Below, in pieces: positions 37,721 to 47,439 of a stretch of DNA of 64,000 nt (positions are counted from its first letter, which is position 1; every line of letters begins with the position of its first letter). The position numbers were made by a program, and so were the translations under genes. The notes under the pieces were generated by a model, which was not told the origin of the DNA, did not search any database, and saw only the letters and a program-made list of their open reading frames with translations. This stretch comes from Saccharomycopsis crataegensis (Eukaryota; Ascomycota; Saccharomycetes; Ascoideales; Saccharomycopsidaceae), in contig NW_027043830.1 in the NCBI RefSeq assembly GCF_037102585.1, positions 992,001-1,056,000 on the forward strand, given 5' to 3'.

Positions 37721-38946
37721 TATCAATGCTTTTTAGTGTCAATACCAAATCTAGTATTGCAAATTAGAAGATTTCATGGCGAACGAATTCATATTTATAT
37801 AATTGAGGAAGAATGAAAAAACGAAGAGAGAAAAAAAGAAAGATATTGTTCCGAGGAAGTATCTAGAACTGCATTTGCCATCATATGCAATAGATCGTAG
37901 AATTTCATGTAACATTGCCAATTTAGGTAGTAAACGCTGCAAGTGAACAACTTGGCAAAAGAAATAATAGCTCTTCTGAGAAAATTTCGTTTTATTTCTT
38001 CAAATCTTTTTTTCTCCATACGTGTGTGTCGTCATTAGATATTTTTCCAATTTTTTTTACCTATTATGTATGCGCATGCATCTGAAAAGTATGTTTTTAT
38101 TTTCTAAACCTGTTCTGGCAAACAGGATATTTTTGCTCCAGGCAATGATTGTGCGAAGCTTCGGATGGTTGATGAAAGTGAGCCAAAAAAATACTCTATC
38201 AATTGGTAATGATATTATTAATTTCTTGTTTAGATCATGGCAAAATTACGTAGCTTATGTATTGCAGCTAAGCGAGAAGAGTGTCTTACCTAAAGCTGCG
38301 GAGCAGTTTTAATCTAATGACCATCGCTTATGCAAGATCAACAGGGCATCAACGGTCTAGATTTTTTATAGAATCCAAATTGCCGAGGAATTCCAATTGG
38401 TTAACAATTAAAGAGAGAAAAACAACAAAATAAACTTACAGGGAATGACTCAATATAATCAAAATAGAGTATCACATTGGCGTAACTACAACAACAACCG
38501 AGAAGAAAAGTAACTGAAATTGGACTAAAATACGAAAAAGGGACAGGAAAAAGCAATAAGCTATTGTAAGTATTCATATTTTTTTTTTATTTTTTATTTT
38601 TTTTTGTCTCTCTTTTCTTTTTTTGTCTCTCTTTTCTTTTTTCCTTTTTTCAAAATTATTTTACCAAAAGTACTTGTCTAACGTTGGGTTAAATATCTTG
38701 GATAAAAATAAACTTTTAAGTTTCCTTGATGTCAATGTCTACTTCGCATTTGCACCGTTTTTTTTGCCTCAATTTGGAAAATTTTTTCGAGAAGAAAAAA
38801 AAGAAACAAATAAACTTTTTGTGTTGCTGATTCGTCATGGACAATACGAAAAATACAAATGTTAATAGAAATGTAGCAGCTCTGTTGTCACAACTGCTAT
38901 GGTAAAAAAAAAAATACGGAAAAAGAGATCCACAAAACCATAAGTA
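37721..38946. other. Flocculin promoter region
   Basis: 1.2 kb upstream of the flocculin. No supported gene is present; plus-strand frames of 96 and 80 codons lack an initial ATG. T-rich repeats of a TTTTGTCTCTCTTTTC type lie near 38590-38650. Confidence 0.5.
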
Positions 38947-39126
38947 TTATAATAAGTAAGAGATTCCTAATGTCACCGAACTGTCCGTCATAAAACTGAC
39001 CCGATGAACGGTGGTGGTTAATGTAGAACCAGGAGTCTCATCAAATCCTTGAGGCGAATTACTACTATTATCTCCAGTTTCTGCAATATCAGTAGTAGTA
39101 GTAGTGAAAAAAGTTGAAGCTGTTAC
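38947..39126 (-). pseudogene. Adhesin relic (59 codons)
   Basis: An open frame without ATG reads VTASTFFTTTTTDIAETG and then NSSNSPQGFDETPGSTLTTTV, typical adhesin-stalk composition, and ends at a TAA. It is flanked by stops and lies between the two large adhesin genes on the same strand. It is probably a leftover of a lost or rearranged adhesin. Confidence 0.5.
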
Positions 39127-39949
39127 TTAACAACATGCGGCATCTTCGGAAGTCTAAAAATCTTTCTATTTTTTGATTTGTGTTATTCCATACTATGTAT
39201 CCACTAGTTCTTAAAAATACAGTTATTCAATTATTACTTGCTAATATAAACATTGCTTTATATTTTGCAAGATTTTTCTTAGGATTAATGGCTAAAAACT
39301 CTGGATATGATTTGAAACTCCAAGGGAGAGAAGACGGGGGGAGGACGGGCTTCATGAAGCTTAATATTATGCATAGAAACACCAATTTAGACTATTTTAT
39401 TCTTGTTTTTATTTTTGTTGTATTAATTTGCATACTTATGCTGTAAATTGATGTGAATATATCAAACAATCAACTAAGCCTCTACGTCAAGGCGTATATT
39501 TGTTAATTGTCAGTCTGCCGGTAGTACAGATCTCCTACCATGGCTCGATTGCCACGGGCTCATAATCACAAATACTTCCACTACTTTTGTAGCTTTTAAC
39601 GATCCATAGTTACTAATATCATGTATATAGAAGGATCAAGACTCACAACCAAATTCCTGTTTATATATTATTAAAGGTTTACATTTACTTTATACTTATT
39701 ATTATCATTACATTAATATCTATAAACCGACATTTAGTTCTCCGTCCATGCCGCCAGGGACCATCCTGTAACAGAACCAGTTCAATAATTATTACGTTAA
39801 AGATTTAATGTGAGAATACAAAAAACATAAAATCAAAAAGAAAAAAAAATTAGCTAAAATTTATCCAATAACCTCACCGAGTGTAAAAAAGTAAAAGAAA
39901 AGGAGGAAGAAAAAAAATTAAGATTCCATAAATGCAAGGGGTATGATAC
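39127..39949. other. 3' region of the CBM1-repeat gene
   Basis: About 820 bases. An 88-codon plus-strand frame lacks an ATG start and has no recognisable content. Nothing else is seen. Confidence 0.5.
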
Positions 39950-42900
39950 TTAGAAAAGGAATAACAATATAAAAATCAACCCAAAAATACCCGGAATATT
40001 TGTGGAGGCTCTAGAAGCTCCACCCTCTTGAGCTTGAACAGTTGCTGAGGTTGTAGCAGCACCATATGAAGCAGCAGATGTTGGTGAGTCAGTCGATGAG
40101 TTTTGACGCAAAGCTGACGAGCTTCCACTATCGCCTGAATTAATAGCATGTGTTGGATAGGTTATGGATGAAGTAGATGGCATGGCGCTAATTAAGGTGG
40201 TCATAATTGTATTGGTTATAGTGTGGTAAGTTTCTTTGTATGATGATGGAGTGCCACTAATTGATGCACCGGTAGAGTACGCTGCAGATTTCTCTGAATA
40301 TACAGACGTAGTAGTAGCAGCAGCAGCAGCAGAAGAAGAAGAAGAAGAAGAAGAAGAAGAAGAAGAAGAAGAAGAAGAAGAAGAAGAAGAAGAAGAAGAA
40401 GAAGAAGAAGAAGAAGAAGAAGAAGAAGAAACATTTTCGGTTGCAGAGACCAGGGTAGTACCTGATAGAGCGGTAGAAGCAGAAGCAGAGCTCAACTGCT
40501 CAGATCCAACAGTAGAACTGGCCAATAGAGCCGATGGTGAGTGAGTGGTGTAGGAAGCAGTGCTCTTCTGAATAGAGCTGCTAACAACTGGGTAGCAAGT
40601 TTTGGTACCGCAGGAGGTGATTGTGTACACAACAGTTGTGTCGATTTCAGGAACCAAGATGGAGGTGACTATTGAGGCAACAGAAGTAGTTTCAGAACTA
40701 GAAACAGAGTTGGTTCTCGAAACTAAGGTAGAACCGGTTCCAGGAGCAGTAGCAGAGACAGTTCCAGAGCTAGAAACAATACCAGTGGAAGAAACAGATT
40801 TAGAGCCAGAGGAAGATACAGAGATGGTTTCAGAACTAGCATTATAAGAGATCTCCGAAACGAAAGTAGAAGAAGTTTCCAAGGCAGAGCCAATGCTAGA
40901 AGTAGCGCTCAAAGCACTAATAACGGAACCAGAACTCGAGGCATTGATGGATTGGCTGGAGTTTGAACCAGAAGTTTCAGGAGTAATAGAAGGAGTACTG
41001 GAAGATGAACTTGCAGTGGCACCAGAGGTGATTGAAGTTGGTGCTGAAGCGGAAGTAGTGTTTTGAACACCAGTGATAGCAGAAGTGGTAAAAGACGTGC
41101 TGGAAGATGAAACTGGGGATGAGGTGGTGGTTGGGGTAGCAAGAGTAGCAGAAGTGGAGCTGGATGTGCTGGAAGATGAAGCACCACCAGTAGCAGAAAC
41201 ACATTGATAGTAGTAAGGGTTCTGTGATTGACAAGTAGCACTGGCAACACACTGTGTAGGACCGCTGTAGTTGATACCACCACAGGTACCGTACATGGAA
41301 ACTAAGCCAGTTGTGGCAGAACCGGTTTTACTATTTGTAGCAGTGGAGATGATTGAAGTTTGCGCTGAAGCGGAAGTAGTGTTTTGAACACCAGTGATAG
41401 CAGAAGTGGTAAAAGACGTGCTGGAAGATGAAACTGGGGATGAGGTGGTGGTTGGGGTAGCAAGAGTAGCAGAAGTGGAGCTGGATGTGCTGGAAGATGA
41501 AGCACCACCAGTAGCAGAAACACATTGATAGTAGTAAGGGTTCTGTGATTGACAAGTAGCACTGGCAACACACTGTGTAGGACCGCTGTAGTTGATACCA
41601 CCACAGGTACCGTACATGGAAACTAAGCCAGTTGCGGCAGAACCGGTCTTACTATTTGTAGCAGTGGAGATGATTGAAGTGGAAGTAGTGGTTGGGGTAG
41701 CAAGAGTAGCAGAAGTGGTGCAGGATGTGCTGGAAGATGAAGCACCACCAGTAGCAGAAACACATTGATAGTAGTAAGGGTTCTGTGATTGACAAGTAGC
41801 ACTGGCAACACACTGTGTAGGACCGCTGTAGTTGATACCACCACAGGTACCGTACATGGAAACTAAGCCAGTTGCGGCAGAACCGGTCTTACTATTTGTA
41901 GCAGTGGAGATGATTGAAGTGGAAGTAGTGGTTGGGGTAGCAAGAGTAGCAGAAGTGGTGCAGGATGTGCTGGAAGATGAAGCACCACCAGTAGCAGAAA
42001 CACATTGATAGTAGTAAGGGTTCTGTGATTGACAAGTAGCACTGGCAACACACTGTGTAGGACCGCTGTAGTTGATACCACCACAGGTACCGTACATGGA
42101 AACTAAGCCAGTTGTGGCAGAACCGGTTTTACTATTTGTAGCAGTGGAGATGATTGAAGTTTGCGCTGAAGCGGAAGTAGTGTTTTGAACACCAGTGATA
42201 GCAGAAGTGGTAAAAGACGTGCTGGAAGATGAAACTGGGGATGAGGTGGTGGTTGGGGTAGCAAGAGTAGCAGAAGTGGTGCAGGATGTGCTGGAAGATG
42301 AAGCACCACCAGTAGCAGAAACACATTGATAGTAGTAAGGGTTCTGTGATTGACAAGTAGCACTGGCAACACACTGTGTAGGACCGCTGTACTTGATACC
42401 ACCACAGGTACCGTACATGGAAACTAAGCCAGTTGCGGCAGAACCGGTCTTACTATTTGTAGCAGTGGAGATGATTGAAGTGGAAGTAGTGGTTGGGGTA
42501 GCAAGAGTAGCAGAAGTGGTGCAGGATGTGCTGGAAGATGAAGCACCACCAGTAGCAGAAACACATTGATAGTAGTAAGGGTTCTGTGATTGACAAGTAG
42601 CACTGGCAACACACTGTGTAGGACCGCTGTAGTTGATACCACCACAGGTACCGTACATGGAAACTAAGCCAGTTGCGGCAGAACCGGTCTTACTATTTGT
42701 AGCAGTGGAGATGATTGAAGTGGAAGTAGTGGTTGGGGTAGCAAGAGTAGCAGAAGTGGTGCAGGATGTGCTGGAAGATGAAGCACCACCAGTAGCAGAA
42801 ACACATTGATAGTAGTAAGGGTTCTGTGATTGACAAGTAGCACTGGCAACACACTGTGTAGGACCGCTGTACTTGATACCACCACAGGTACCGTACATGG

Positions 42901-43273
42901 AAACTAAGCCAGTTGCGGCAGAACCGGTCTTACTATTTGTAGCAGTGGAGATGATTGAAGTGGAAGCTGAAGCGGAAGTAGTGGTTGGGGTAGCAGGAGT
43001 AGCAGAAGTGGTGCAGGATGTGCTGGAAGATGAAGCACCACCAGTAGCAGAAACACATTGATAGTAGTAAGGGTTCTGTGATTGACAAGTAGCACTAGCA
43101 ACACACTGTGTAGGACCGCTGTAGTTGATACCACCACAGGTACCGTACATGGAAACTAAATTGGTTTCCGAGGTGCAAGGTTTGGATGAAGGGGTCATGG
43201 TGACTGCAGCAGCTTCAGTAAAAACTGCAACTGCAGCGACTGTGAAAATAAATCCTGAATTATTGAACTTCAT
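39950..43273 (-). CDS. GPI-type cell-wall protein with eight cellulose-binding (CBM1) modules
   Basis: An intact 1107-residue frame from the ATG at 43273 (MKFNNSGFIFTVAAVAVF, signal peptide). Eight modules of about 33 residues follow, each YGTCGGI(N/K)YSGPTQC...CQSQNPYYYQC. This matches the CBM1 family with its four cysteines and the surface aromatics used to stack on cellulose (Y near the start, YYY near the end). Linkers are Ser/Thr/Ala-rich, in a short and a long form, giving 240- and 321-bp units. Next comes a Ser/Thr stalk containing TITSCGTKTCYPVV, a run of about 35 Ser (40331-40430), and a C-terminal hydrophobic GPI tail (IPGIFGLIFILLFLF). There is no catalytic domain. I infer a surface adhesin that binds cellulose or a related glucan. 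Wall attachment is predicted, not shown. Confidence 0.88.
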   Translation of the reverse strand: MKFNNSGFIFTVAAVAVFTEAAAVTMTPSSKPCTSETNLVSMYGTCGGINYSGPTQCVASATCQSQNPYYYQCVSATGGASSSSTSCTTSATPATPTTTSASASTSIISTATNSKTGSAATGLVSMYGTCGGIKYSGPTQCVASATCQSQNPYYYQCVSATGGASSSSTSCTTSATLATPTTTSTSIISTATNSKTGSAATGLVSMYGTCGGINYSGPTQCVASATCQSQNPYYYQCVSATGGASSSSTSCTTSATLATPTTTSTSIISTATNSKTGSAATGLVSMYGTCGGIKYSGPTQCVASATCQSQNPYYYQCVSATGGASSSSTSCTTSATLATPTTTSSPVSSSSTSFTTSAITGVQNTTSASAQTSIISTATNSKTGSATTGLVSMYGTCGGINYSGPTQCVASATCQSQNPYYYQCVSATGGASSSSTSCTTSATLATPTTTSTSIISTATNSKTGSAATGLVSMYGTCGGINYSGPTQCVASATCQSQNPYYYQCVSATGGASSSSTSCTTSATLATPTTTSTSIISTATNSKTGSAATGLVSMYGTCGGINYSGPTQCVASATCQSQNPYYYQCVSATGGASSSSTSSSTSATLATPTTTSSPVSSSSTSFTTSAITGVQNTTSASAQTSIISTATNSKTGSATTGLVSMYGTCGGINYSGPTQCVASATCQSQNPYYYQCVSATGGASSSSTSSSTSATLATPTTTSSPVSSSSTSFTTSAITGVQNTTSASAPTSITSGATASSSSSTPSITPETSGSNSSQSINASSSGSVISALSATSSIGSALETSSTFVSEISYNASSETISVSSSGSKSVSSTGIVSSSGTVSATAPGTGSTLVSRTNSVSSSETTSVASIVTSILVPEIDTTVVYTITSCGTKTCYPVVSSSIQKSTASYTTHSPSALLASSTVGSEQLSSASASTALSGTTLVSATENVSSSSSSSSSSSSSSSSSSSSSSSSSSSSSSSSSAAAAATTTSVYSEKSAAYSTGASISGTPSSYKETYHTITNTIMTTLISAMPSTSSITYPTHAINSGDSGSSSALRQNSSTDSPTSAASYGAATTSATVQAQEGGASRASTNIPGIFGLIFILLFLF
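40331..40430 (-). repeat. Trinucleotide tract coding poly-Ser
   Basis: About 33 pure GAA/TTC-phase triplets, read as Ser in the CBM1 protein. Confidence 0.85.
41080..43160 (-). repeat. Tandem CBM1 array, 240/252/321-bp units
   Basis: The eight modules recur at spacings of 252, 240, 240, 321, 240, 240 and 321 bp along the gene. The two longer spacings carry an extra Ser/Thr linker. Copies are nearly identical in DNA, with an Asn/Lys difference in GGI(N/K)YSG, which suggests duplication in blocks of three. Confidence 0.9.
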
Positions 43274-44585
43274 TGGGTTTAGATAGAGTAGTTCATAGAA
43301 GAATATTATTTTTTTCTAATAGTTGAGAAGGTAATTTGATCTTTATATAAAATTTTTTGAAGCTGAGATGCGGAAAAGTTTCCCAGGCATTGGTGCTGTG
43401 TCGCGGGGCAGACATGTTGTCGTTTATTTTTCAGAAGTTTGTTTTGCGCGTGCATTGCAGCGACTGAAGCGAGCGATAACTTTAGATCGCATCTTAGAGT
43501 TGGCAGGGCAAAATTTTTTTGGTTTCTGTAAACAATTTGTTGGCCGTTATTTCTAGTTTCTTTTTCTTTTCTTTTCTTTTATTTCCCCTTTAATGCTTCC
43601 TTGAAGTTCAAATGAGTAAGTACATAAGTTAGCTTTCTGCGTATATTAATATTTTAATAATAAAAGAGATGATTTTGGCGAGAACCTTAAACCTCGAATT
43701 GTCAAAGGAAAGAAAGAGGGGTAAGCATCCTTTCCGTGGCGCTTTCTATGGTGGGGCAGAAGAAGGTAATAAAGTCAACAGAAGAATTTTTTTTTTCAAG
43801 TTCACGGCTCTCTGTGTGTGCATTGCAATACAGCAACATACATCAATTTACACTCCTTATATCCGCACCCCACTAAAATAAGAAAACGTTTGTGATAAAT
43901 ATAATACTCACTCGTAAAAACATTATTGAAGCCAAATAAAAGCTTTTGCTACATGGAAACCATTTTTTAGAATAGTGGTTAGCTAGATAGTAAATATGTT
44001 ATATCTTTTCGTATAATAGCATATCTAATTACACTGCGCCATTAGCTAGTGAAATATGATAAGTGCTGGGATGATGAAACTGGGAAGGTCTTCCTTTTTG
44101 CTGAAAGGAGATACTGTTTCTTTTTCTTTTTTTTTTTTTTTTTTTTTACGCTCAAATTTGAAGAAATCTCTCATATCAGTTACATAAAATAGAAAAAAGT
44201 TGCATCCATCCGAGAAAAAAGTGATAGACAAGTTGTGTTAAATCTGCATAAAGTTTCTTTTTTTTTCTTATGCAATTACTTTTTCTGTGCATGCATCACT
44301 TGCGCAATTCATGAAGTGAGAAATATCGGGAACGAAACCTTATTTTCATACTTCTGTGCGCCACTACCGCACAAACTGCCGATTATTATAGAAATCGTAT
44401 CCGTCTCGTAACGAATGCGGCTATTTAATCGATTTATTGGGAATCAAAGAGAAGAAAAAAAGAAATTTCTATTTTCAAGTGAGCGGCTTCTCTATGGTAT
44501 CTATGATATCCACACCACTTTTGTTTCGGTTTGTTCTACCCACCATTTCTCCAAGTTTTATCATTTAATATATAATTAACAATTT
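43274..44585. other. Promoter of the CBM1-repeat gene and flank of the transposon
   Basis: 1.3 kb. A locally GC-rich stretch at 43376-43520 precedes the CBM1 gene by 100-250 bp and could hold regulatory sites. A 70-codon frame from the ATG at 43669 (plus) has no recognisable content. A 22-nt T run lies near 44127-44148. Confidence 0.45.
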
Positions 44586-44706
44586 ATAACGCTTCAGGGT
44601 ACCCCTAAAATGCGACGAACGCGTCTAGTAAAAAAATAGAAAATTGTTTTCGCGATCTATGTATCACCACATCAATAAAACACTGCTTTATAATCCTTAA
44701 ATTAAA

Positions 44707-45821
44707 ATGTCTACACCAGTTGATGATGCCAGAGATGATGTCGAAGAGGATGTCGAAGATGATGCTGATCATGACTCTCCTGTTTCTTCAGACAGTGAAG
44801 CACCTCCTGACCCAAAAATTGTGACAGATACAGTTGATATCGATGTGTTTCCAGGAACAGTAAGGAATGTTCCAAGGCAAGCTGTCGTAAGCAACGACTA
44901 TGAGAGTACCTTGTTGTTATTAGATATCATGTACTGTTGCTCTCCTTTCCTTTTGAAGGAGGGTGTCCACCATCATTTAAACACATGGACGGCTGCCTTA
45001 GCTACTTGGAATAAAAGCAACTCAAAAAGTACAAACAAGTCACTTCTTTGAAGAGTCGGTGGCAGAAATTGGTTGATAACTTTGCGCCGCTTTTACGTTC
45101 GGACAGAACAGAAACTGGTTTGAGTTCTGGGACTGTTTTCCCAGAGTTATTCGATTTATACAAATCTATTGTTGACAAAGAAAAGGATTCCCAAGCGGTA
45201 GTCGATGCTCATCTTGAACAGAGAGCAGAGGATAATAGAGCTAGAAAAAGAAGAGCTCCAGTGCCGCATGACCAAATGCGGTACATTGAAGAAAGGCTAG
45301 CGCTGCAAAGAGGGCCGAGACGAAGACGAGGACAAAATAATACTGAAGGAACACCAGCACAATCTAGCACAGCACAATCTAGCACAGCACAATCTGGCAC
45401 AACAGAATCTAGCACAGCACAATCTCGTACAACTCCTTACAGAAATCGCTCCTCAAGATCTTCCTCAGGATCCTTTTCGACTCGTTTTTCACGATTGAGC
45501 TCCCCTGGTTTTCTGCCACGGGCGACCGAAACAGCTGCAGATCCTTTCGAGTCTCAAGCTACTTCTGTCTTGAGAAACCTCAACAACTTCATTCAGAATT
45601 CTGCGGAACAAATTCAAAATCATAGGGAAATGGTTTCCGTTGAAGAATTATCTAGAAAGGTGGGGATTCTTACCGTTGCTTTGGGAGGAACTGAAAAAAG
45701 ACTCGCAAAAATTGAAGAGAATACTCAAGAATTCAAGGAGAAAATGAACGACCTTGACGATATGAAAAGAAAAATTGATTTGATAGCTACATTAATGGCA
45801 AACAATTTGGAAAATTCGTGA
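44707..45821 (+). pseudogene. Myb/SANT-like protein of the Harbinger element, one frame break
   Basis: Frame 1 (44707-45051, ATG start) encodes an acidic N-terminus and the first half of a Myb/SANT- or MADF-like domain (STLLLLDIMYCCSPFLL...TWTAALATWNKS). The second half continues in another frame (KSRWQKLVDNFAPLL...ELFDLYKSIVDKEKDS) from about 45025 to 45821. A change of one base in the A run near 45025 would account for the shift; it may be a real mutation or a sequencing error. Downstream are a basic patch (RKRRAP), a short STAQS repeat, an Arg/Ser-rich region and a C-terminal coiled coil (KRLAKIEENTQEFKEKMNDL). In active Harbinger elements the Myb-like partner helps nuclear import and end binding of the transposase. 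Confidence 0.7.
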
Positions 45822-45872
45822 TCTGTATAATGCTAAATGCATCTTTTTATAAAATTGTATGTAATGAATCAG

Positions 45873-47162
45873 TCACAACCATTCCAAATCATCCTCCTCT
45901 TCACTATTTTCTTCATCAAGTGAACTGTTATCTGCAGCAATATCATTACCAACTCTCCTCCAAGAAAGATATTGTCTCACTGATAGATCTCTTCTGCGTA
46001 ATATAGTTCTGATATTAGTTAAAAACACTGCACAGAAGTATAGTATACCAACAGGTGTCAGTCCAAGACGATTCTTGTTAGTCAATTTGAAAAGGTTGAA
46101 TTGTTGGTTGATCTTTGCGAAATGATTTTCAATTCTAACACGAGCCTTCGCCATGGTCACATTATGTAACTTTAAATCTTCTATTAGTTTCTCACATTCT
46201 TCAGGACTTAAATGGGGATGTGTTTTTGGAACTCTATGTAGTTGTAATTTGTTAAAGGGTTTCCTCATGACATCGGTACCCTTGTAAGCTTCGTCTCCAT
46301 AAACACAACATCCTGGTGCAGCTTCTATGATTCGTTCTTCCAAATGGACCCCTATAGTGTGCCTACTATCATGAGCAGGCCCAACGGCAGGGCCTTCCAA
46401 GGAATAAACAATATCATCGGTACCAAGAAGCACTTGGTACTTCAAAGCATGAAAATGTTTATGACCATTATACAATACATCTCCACCATGGACTGGCTTA
46501 TTAACTTGTATCACTGTCCCGTCAAGAAAGAACAGGAGATTGTCATAATAGTCTTGGTCCTTGCATCCTAGCTCCTGTAGTATATTTAATCTTTTTGCTG
46601 GGATTTCATAATCTCCAATTGACAAGAGGTATCTGAATCTACGGTAAATAAATCTTGCACACTCTAATACACACCGAGACATTACAGTCTTATCTTCCGC
46701 AAAAATCTCTGTCATATCTATAAGTCTTCTGGGAACTGCTAGCCTTCCAAGAAGCATACAAAAGCATTCTAAAGGAGGGCGCCTGAATTCAAACTCTCCT
46801 GTGATGTCTGGATCATTCAACCCAAGAAGTTCTGATAAATGATAGATCTGTTTCCTTGTAAAGCGAAATTCTTCCCAAATCCTTGATGGTTTAAGAGCCT
46901 CAAGATTAAAAGTGAAAGATGCCCTGTAGTAGCAATCAGGGTACTGGGTATCCAGCTCATAACATTCATCTGCTTCGACTTCTGCTTCATTTATAATTTC
47001 TTCTTCGCGTCTTTGGGCCTCGCGGGCAACCTCAAAATCGTGATACAACAGAAGGAAATACGCCGCGTTTGAAAAAAATTTGACCTTTTCAACTATTGCA
47101 TTTGTTTTTTTGGCCAATTTGCATCTTCTCTGGATGTCATCGAGACCAGAAAAGTCGTCCAT
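45873..47162 (-). CDS. PIF/Harbinger transposase (DDE superfamily 4)
   Basis: An intact 429-residue frame with ATG at 47162. A helical N-terminal region is followed by the DDE nuclease: first Asp in LLFFLDGTVIQV, second in YGDEAYKG, and Glu in ARVRIENHFAKI. The conserved HNVTMAKARVRIEN stretch and the C-terminal LYFCAVFLTNIRTIL are also typical of DDE_Tnp_4. The enzyme cuts and pastes the element using its terminal repeats, usually at TWA targets. An acidic C-terminus (SEEEDDLEWL) is present. No stop or frameshift is seen, so this gene looks functional. Its codon use includes more CT-starting leucines than the host housekeeping genes. Confidence 0.88.
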   Translation of the reverse strand: MDDFSGLDDIQRRCKLAKKTNAIVEKVKFFSNAAYFLLLYHDFEVAREAQRREEEIINEAEVEADECYELDTQYPDCYYRASFTFNLEALKPSRIWEEFRFTRKQIYHLSELLGLNDPDITGEFEFRRPPLECFCMLLGRLAVPRRLIDMTEIFAEDKTVMSRCVLECARFIYRRFRYLLSIGDYEIPAKRLNILQELGCKDQDYYDNLLFFLDGTVIQVNKPVHGGDVLYNGHKHFHALKYQVLLGTDDIVYSLEGPAVGPAHDSRHTIGVHLEERIIEAAPGCCVYGDEAYKGTDVMRKPFNKLQLHRVPKTHPHLSPEECEKLIEDLKLHNVTMAKARVRIENHFAKINQQFNLFKLTNKNRLGLTPVGILYFCAVFLTNIRTILRRRDLSVRQYLSWRRVGNDIAADNSSLDEENSEEEDDLEWL

Positions 47163-47288
47163 AGCGCTGGTAGTTACTTGAAAAGTTAACGTATCTCTGG
47201 ATGTGTTTACACAAAAAATTCATGTTAAAATTGTTTTTTTTTTTTTTTGACGCGTAATAAATACTAATTGCACTACAGGGAGGGTTAT

Positions 47289-47439
47289 CTTTTTTGGGTT
47301 ACGAGCGCAAATTACGTAATTTTTAAAATTCTTCATCAATCGACAGACGATTTTATTTTACTCCCAACTATTTTAGTCACGCCTCTCGCACGTGCATAAA
47401 AAAGTTTGCCTAAATAAAATTGTCGGGTCTGCAACATCC
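47289..47439. other. Flank of the transposon
   Basis: About 150 bases with no gene. AT-rich, with CACGTG at 47390-47395. Confidence 0.4.

Larger units (their letters stand above)
44586..47288. mobile_element. PIF/Harbinger DNA transposon
   Basis: It contains the family's two genes, a Myb-like DNA-binding protein (plus strand) and a DDE transposase (minus strand), facing tail to tail with about 50 bp between stops. The ends are my best guess. 44586-44625 and the reverse complement of 47249-47288 match at 8 of the first 10 positions (ATAACSCTYC pattern) and share ACGCGTC followed by an A-rich run at the same distance, but the middle does not match. The 3-bp target duplication typical of Harbinger could not be placed. 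It lies inside the adhesin block, next to an adhesin relic. Confidence 0.7.

Noticed and set aside
40216-40434. Poly-Leu and poly-Glu frames over the Ser tract
   Set aside because: Other-frame readings of the triplet repeat in the CBM1 gene.
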